A stretch of 16,057 nt of DNA from Microcaldota archaeon (lineage in GTDB: Archaea; Micrarchaeota; Micrarchaeia; Norongarragalinales; Norongarragalinaceae). The position numbers and the translations under genes were made by a program. This document shows, in pieces, positions 13,414-16,057 of this stretch. Numbering within the stretch: position 1 is the stretch's first letter; the number at the start of each line of letters is the position of its first letter. Below the pieces are notes generated by a model. The model saw only the letters and a program-made list of their open reading frames with translations, did not search any database and was not told the origin of the DNA. The stretch lies in NCBI GenBank assembly GCA_016214445.1, contig JACROM010000056.1, positions 1 to 16,057 of the forward strand, written 5' to 3'.

Positions 13414-14238
13414 TTTCCGGTTTTTCCCCGCGGGCGCGTTCCGGCAATCGGGAAGGTGGTTGCCTTCCCTTCTTCCACGCGCACCAGCATTTCCGGACTT
13501 GAACCCACTATCTCGCGTTTCCCCATTTTCAGGAAGTACTGGTAGGGCGAAGGGTTCCTTTCCCTCAAGGCCTTGTAGAACGGCATCTTGCTTCCCCTGA
13601 ACGTGACCGGAAACTTTCTAGAGAGCACTATCTGGAACGCGTCGCCTGCAGCTATCCTCTCCTTTGCCTTGAGCACGCTCTCGCAAAAAGCTGCTTTGGT
13701 GAAGAACGGCTCGTGCATTTCAGCAGACGTCTCTCCTTCCTCTGGCTCCTGCCGCATCATCGCGTTGAATTCCTTTGTCCGGTCATCGCCGTATGACACG
13801 TACCTGGCTTTTCCCTTGAGGTGGTCGAAAACTATGCCGTCCAAATACAGTCCGAACTCCATGTCCGGGAAAGTGCCCTTCTTGGGAGTGATGTTCTCTA
13901 TGTAGCGGATGGAGTCGTGCGACAAATACCCCACGAGGCCGCCCCTGAACCCTGTGCGCTGCGAGGAAAGGCAGAAAGTTTTCAGGAAGGAGAATGGGTC
14001 CTCCTCCCTTTCCTCACCCCTGAAGTATATGACTCCGCTTTTAACGCGCAACATTTCTTCCGGTTCGAAGCCCAAAAACGAAAAGCGCCCGAGCGAGCCA
14101 TCCTGCTCGAACGATTCAAGGAGGAAGCACGATTCGCTCCGCGAGTAGACGCGTTCAAAAACTTCTACCGGACTAAGCTTGATGTCAAGGCTGTAGGAGT
14201 AGAATTCGTTCCTGTGGCCAAAGTAAACCGCCTTCCAT
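13404..14238 (-). pseudogene. trpE: Anthranilate synthase component I, N-terminal fragment
   Basis: First two thirds of TrpE, which makes anthranilate from chorismate and is feedback-inhibited by tryptophan. In the frame ending at 13404 it shows SCFLLESF (the tryptophan-binding LLES element), RFSFLGFEP, GGLVGYLSHDSIRYIE, GDAFQIVLSRKF, NPSPYQYFL, GSSPEMLVRVE and PIAGTRPRGKT. It then ends GKWK and a stop. That frame has no ATG, GTG or TTG before 14075. An ATG at 14238, well placed for the TATA box, is in another frame, and removing one G at about 14231 joins it to give MEAVYFGHRNEF. So a one-base shift near the start and an internal deletion both damage the gene. Confidence 0.8.
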
Positions 14239-14267
14239 GCCTATCAACTCAATTCTGCAAACAGTAA

Positions 14268-14276
14268 TATTTATAA
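14268..14276. promoter_or_regulatory. Shared TATA element between trpE and the trpY-like gene
   Basis: TATTTATAA on the plus strand and TTATAAATA on the minus strand: a TATA-like element in both directions. It is about 27 bases before the plus-strand ATG (14299, leaderless) and about 33 bases before the minus-strand ATG (14238, short leader). Two polymerases could not easily use it at once. Confidence 0.55.
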
Positions 14277-14281
14277 CTTTG

Positions 14282-14299
14282 TAGTACAAAAATGTACTA
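14282..14299. promoter_or_regulatory. TRP-box-like operator (perfect inverted repeat)
   Basis: TAGTACA, four A, TGTACTA: a perfect 7-bp inverted repeat overlapping the predicted transcription start and start codon of the trpY-like gene. TrpY of Methanothermobacter binds TRP boxes with the consensus TGTACA in the trpY-trpE intergenic region, and the half-sites here (AGTACA/TGTACT) differ by one base. Binding by the adjacent regulator is inference. Confidence 0.6.
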
Positions 14300-14811
14300 T
14301 GGTCTCCGTTGGTTGGGAGAAGCTGAAGGAAGCGTTCGATGATTATCCAGCGCAGGAAAGGGTGGCTAGGAAACTGCTTTCGCTCGGGTTGGCTGTTCGG
14401 GCAGGCAAGGTGTATTCGGGGAACGTAGAAGCCAAGGAGGTTTCGCTTGCGCATGCATGCGGAGTGGACAGGCGGGCCGTGAAGTCAGCGCTCGGGACGA
14501 TCTCTTCAGACAAGACCCTGAACAGCTTTTTTTCCACTCTGGAGCCAGCAGGCCCGTTCTACCTCAACAACGCCTCTTCCCTCAATTTGAAGGTGCTCGA
14601 AATCGAGCCGCCCGATGCGAGTAAAGCGGGCATAATCGCCGATGTTACGCGGGTGCTCGCTGAAAACAAGGTTTCCATTTGCCAGATACTCTCGCAGGAT
14701 CCCGGGCTTTTCGAGAAGCCCAAGCTGTTCATAATACTGCAGAAGGTGCCTGCAAAGGTGCTGGAAAAAATATCTTCGCTGAAAACTGTGAAGAAAATGA
14801 GCGTGTATTGA
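14299..14811 (+). CDS. trpY: TrpY-like transcription regulator (HTH plus ACT domain)
   Basis: Probable tryptophan-sensing repressor of the trp operon. The 170-residue product has an N-terminal helical DNA-binding region (ERVARKLLSLGL, then VSLAHACGVDRRAVKSALGTI, a helix-turn-helix with recognition helix near 60-70). A C-terminal ACT domain follows (about 97-170: LNLKVLEIEPPD, GIIADVTRVLAENKVSI, LFIILQ), the fold that binds amino acids. This layout matches the archaeal HTH-ACT family to which Methanothermobacter TrpY belongs, and it is divergent from trpE, as there. It has its own TATA box and an operator-like repeat over its start, so it probably represses itself too. It is followed by the TrpA paralogue after one base. 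The symbol is by family and context and is not proven. Confidence 0.8.
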   Translation: MVSVGWEKLKEAFDDYPAQERVARKLLSLGLAVRAGKVYSGNVEAKEVSLAHACGVDRRAVKSALGTISSDKTLNSFFSTLEPAGPFYLNNASSLNLKVLEIEPPDASKAGIIADVTRVLAENKVSICQILSQDPGLFEKPKLFIILQKVPAKVLEKISSLKTVKKMSVY

Positions 14812-14812
14812 T

Positions 14813-15481
14813 ATGCGTTTGATGCCTTTCGTGATGCTCGGTTACCCGACCTTGGCCGATTCCCTGAAGGTTTTGGATTTCCTTTCCGGACGCGACGTAA
14901 TCACTGAAACCGCCCTGCCTTCGCCAGAAGTGAAAGGAAAACTTGCAAACTACCATGAGCGTGCAATAGAGGCAGGTGTTACGGAGGAAAAGGTTTTCGA
15001 AGTGTTCGACGACTGCCGGCCGAATTTCCTCATGCTCCGTTCAAAGCAAACTGACGCCCAGCTCCGGAAAATAAGCGAAGCATTCGACTATGCCTGCGCG
15101 CCAGTCAACGCGACAGAACTCGGGAAATACAATTCAGGCCGCACACGCTTCGTGGCCAAGGTTTCGCCCACGCACATCGACCGAGATGCCATCCTCTCTT
15201 CCAGGGGGTTCGTTTACCTCCAATGCGCACGGAGCCGGGGGGAGAAAATGTTCGGAGAAAAGGAACTTTATGAGGCGGTAAGGACAATCCGCGCAACGCG
15301 CTCTTCGCTGCCCATAATAGCAGGCTACGGCGTAAAGAGCGCGGATGACGCTGCCAAGCTGGCCTTCCTCGGAGCTGATGTGGTGGCTGTTGGCTCCGAA
15401 AGCGTAAAGGCGCAGGAAGCCGGTTTTGAGGCGTTTGAGGCGTTCTGGAGACGGTTTGAGAGTTCACTTCCAGTGGAATGA
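14813..15481 (+). CDS. Divergent TrpA paralogue, active site partly lost
   Basis: A 222-residue TIM-barrel protein related to TrpA: MPFVMLGYPTLADSLKVLDFL, then DVITETALPSPEV where TrpA has DGFELGIPFSDPVADGP. Next comes GFVYLQCARSRGEKMFG, then the phosphate-binding IIAGYGVKSADDAAK and VVAVGSESVK. The phosphate site is kept and one Glu (Glu32) fits catalytic Glu49, but the FSDP motif with catalytic Asp60 is gone and the protein is about 27 residues shorter than the TrpA here. So it probably binds a phosphorylated indole precursor or similar ligand without the TrpA reaction, or does a different reaction. It begins one base after the trpY-like stop and must share its transcript. Function is unknown. 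Confidence 0.8.
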   Translation: MRLMPFVMLGYPTLADSLKVLDFLSGRDVITETALPSPEVKGKLANYHERAIEAGVTEEKVFEVFDDCRPNFLMLRSKQTDAQLRKISEAFDYACAPVNATELGKYNSGRTRFVAKVSPTHIDRDAILSSRGFVYLQCARSRGEKMFGEKELYEAVRTIRATRSSLPIIAGYGVKSADDAAKLAFLGADVVAVGSESVKAQEAGFEAFEAFWRRFESSLPVE

Positions 15482-15491
15482 GCGCTGTTGC

Positions 15492-15505
15492 GGCAAATCT
15501 TTGCC
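15492..15505. repeat. Small hairpin before the sugar kinase gene
   Basis: GGCAAA-TC-TTTGCC, a perfect 6-bp stem with a 2-base loop, 11 bases after the stop of the TrpA paralogue and just upstream of the next TATA box. It could be a 3'-end stabiliser or an operator. The tight loop makes an operator somewhat more likely. Confidence 0.35.
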
Positions 15506-15509
15506 ATCC

Positions 15510-15518
15510 TTTAAAAAT
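15510..15518 (+). promoter_or_regulatory. TATA box before the ADP-dependent kinase
   Basis: TTTAAAAAT centred about 30 bases before the ATG at 15544, giving a message with a leader of only a few bases. Confidence 0.5.
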
Positions 15519-15543
15519 CAGTTCAACTTAACCAATTAATCAT

Positions 15544-16057
15544 ATGCTCAGGCTAATCAACCCCAGACTGGACTGGGACAAGCGCATCCATGAAGTCATC
15601 GGCAACGCGAAAAAATTCCGTTCGCTTACTGTCCTGTCCGGGTTCAACGTCGTAACCGACTACATAGCGCGTGTCAAGCCGGAAAAGATAACGGCTGTAT
15701 GGAAGGCTCTTCCGGAAGAGGAACGAAAGAAGGTGCTCGTCAAGAGCGGCGATGGTGTAAGGCACGTGTCCAACCACGTGGATTTCCTCGCTTCCCTCAT
15801 ATACGGGCTCCGTTCAGGAAAGGCAGCCCATCTTGTTGCTTCGCCCGAAGCACTGAAGTGGGTGCATGACTGGAACGGCGAGCCTGACGAGCGCCGTCTG
15901 GGAGGCCAGCCTTCACTAATGGCAGTTCAACTGCAGGAGTTGGGCGCCAACAACATAATCTATCCTGCTTGGCTGTCAGTTGGCCATGGCCAACTGACAG
16001 CCAAGCAGGATAGATTATGTTGTTGGCGCCCAACTCCTGCAGTTGAACTGCCATTAG
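15544..16057 (+). CDS. ADP-dependent glucokinase/phosphofructokinase, N-terminal part
   Basis: Start of an archaeal ADP-dependent sugar kinase, which phosphorylates glucose or fructose 6-phosphate with ADP as donor in the modified Embden-Meyerhof pathway. The family opening is recognisable: LSGFNVVTDYIARV (where relatives have an NVD pattern that contacts sugar), HVDFLASLIYGLRSGKAAH, and ERRLGGQPSLMAVQLQELGANNIIYPAWLS, the counterpart of the ERIGGQAGI motif (each part under 20 residues from the motif core). The catalytic GxGD end is beyond the window. From about 15987 the sequence is the reverse complement of the preceding 71 bases, so the last 23 or so codons are not the true protein. Sugar specificity cannot be told from this part. 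Confidence 0.85.
   Translation, partial: MLRLINPRLDWDKRIHEVIGNAKKFRSLTVLSGFNVVTDYIARVKPEKITAVWKALPEEERKKVLVKSGDGVRHVSNHVDFLASLIYGLRSGKAAHLVASPEALKWVHDWNGEPDERRLGGQPSLMAVQLQELGANNIIYPAWLSVGHGQLTAKQDRLCCWRPTPAVELPL
15916..16057. repeat. Perfect 142-bp palindrome at the end of the window
   Basis: 71 bases (15916-15986) are followed directly by their exact reverse complement (15987-16057) with no spacer, the centre being TTGGCCA/TGGCCAA. The copy ends at the last base and interrupts a coding sequence. This is the mark of a foldback chimera or assembly-end artefact rather than biology. Confidence 0.9.

Noticed and set aside
15916..16057. Palindrome as a real telomere, origin or hairpin operator.
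   Set aside because: It is perfect, has no loop, ends at the last base and destroys a conserved gene, which fits a foldback artefact.

Overview
This window is archaeal. It carries the ribosomal genes for L1, P0/L10 and P1/L12 (P1 with the archaeal acidic tail ending in GLAALFG), TATA boxes about 26-28 bases before many start codons (leaderless genes), and the start of an ADP-dependent sugar kinase. A DPANN-type archaeon (Diapherotrites/Micrarchaeota-like) is my guess from the compact genes, the Cys-rich secreted proteins with Pro/Thr/Ser linkers and the short P0. That placement is inference.

Layout. (1) 86-1900, plus strand: the ribosomal stalk operon L1-P0-P1, ending in T-tracts. (2) 1987-3813, minus strand: an unknown protein, a conserved protein with a possible SecB-like fold, and a UPF0173-type metallo-beta-lactamase-fold hydrolase. 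(3) From a divergent pair of TATA boxes, 3907-4728 (plus) encodes an endonuclease IV-like protein. (4) 4782-7986: a membrane-anchored thioredoxin-fold protein with a CAPC motif, then a long secreted Cys-rich protein whose reading frame is cut by one in-frame TAG inside its Pro/Thr/Ser linker. (5) 8098-8535: a hicB-hicA toxin-antitoxin pair bracketed by degenerate copies of the 3' end of the neighbouring trpA gene. (6) 8617-14238, minus strand: a tryptophan operon in the order trpE-trpG-trpD-trpC-trpB-trpA. No trpF is present, and trpE is broken by a small frameshift and an internal deletion. (7) 14299-15481, plus strand: a TrpY-like HTH-ACT regulator, divergent from trpE, with a perfect inverted repeat over its start, followed by a divergent TrpA paralogue lacking part of the active site. 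(8) 15544 to the end: the N-terminal part of an ADP-dependent glucokinase/phosphofructokinase, running into a perfect 142-bp palindrome that ends at the last base and is probably an assembly or amplification artefact.

How it fits together. The trp operon and the TrpY-like regulator share one intergenic region with a TATA element readable in both directions and an operator-like repeat, as in the trpY/trpE arrangement known from Methanothermobacter. Within the operon nearly every gene junction is a stop/start overlap (ATGA). At two junctions extra micro-ORFs are inserted that are themselves chained by ATGA overlaps: one of 8 codons between trpE and trpG, and two related ones of 22 and 24 codons between trpC and trpB. 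The latter look like copies of the trpC 3' end. With the trpA-tail copies around hicBA, this suggests repeated local duplication of gene ends at this locus. The thioredoxin-like protein and the Cys-rich secreted protein next to it probably belong to an extracytoplasmic disulfide system.
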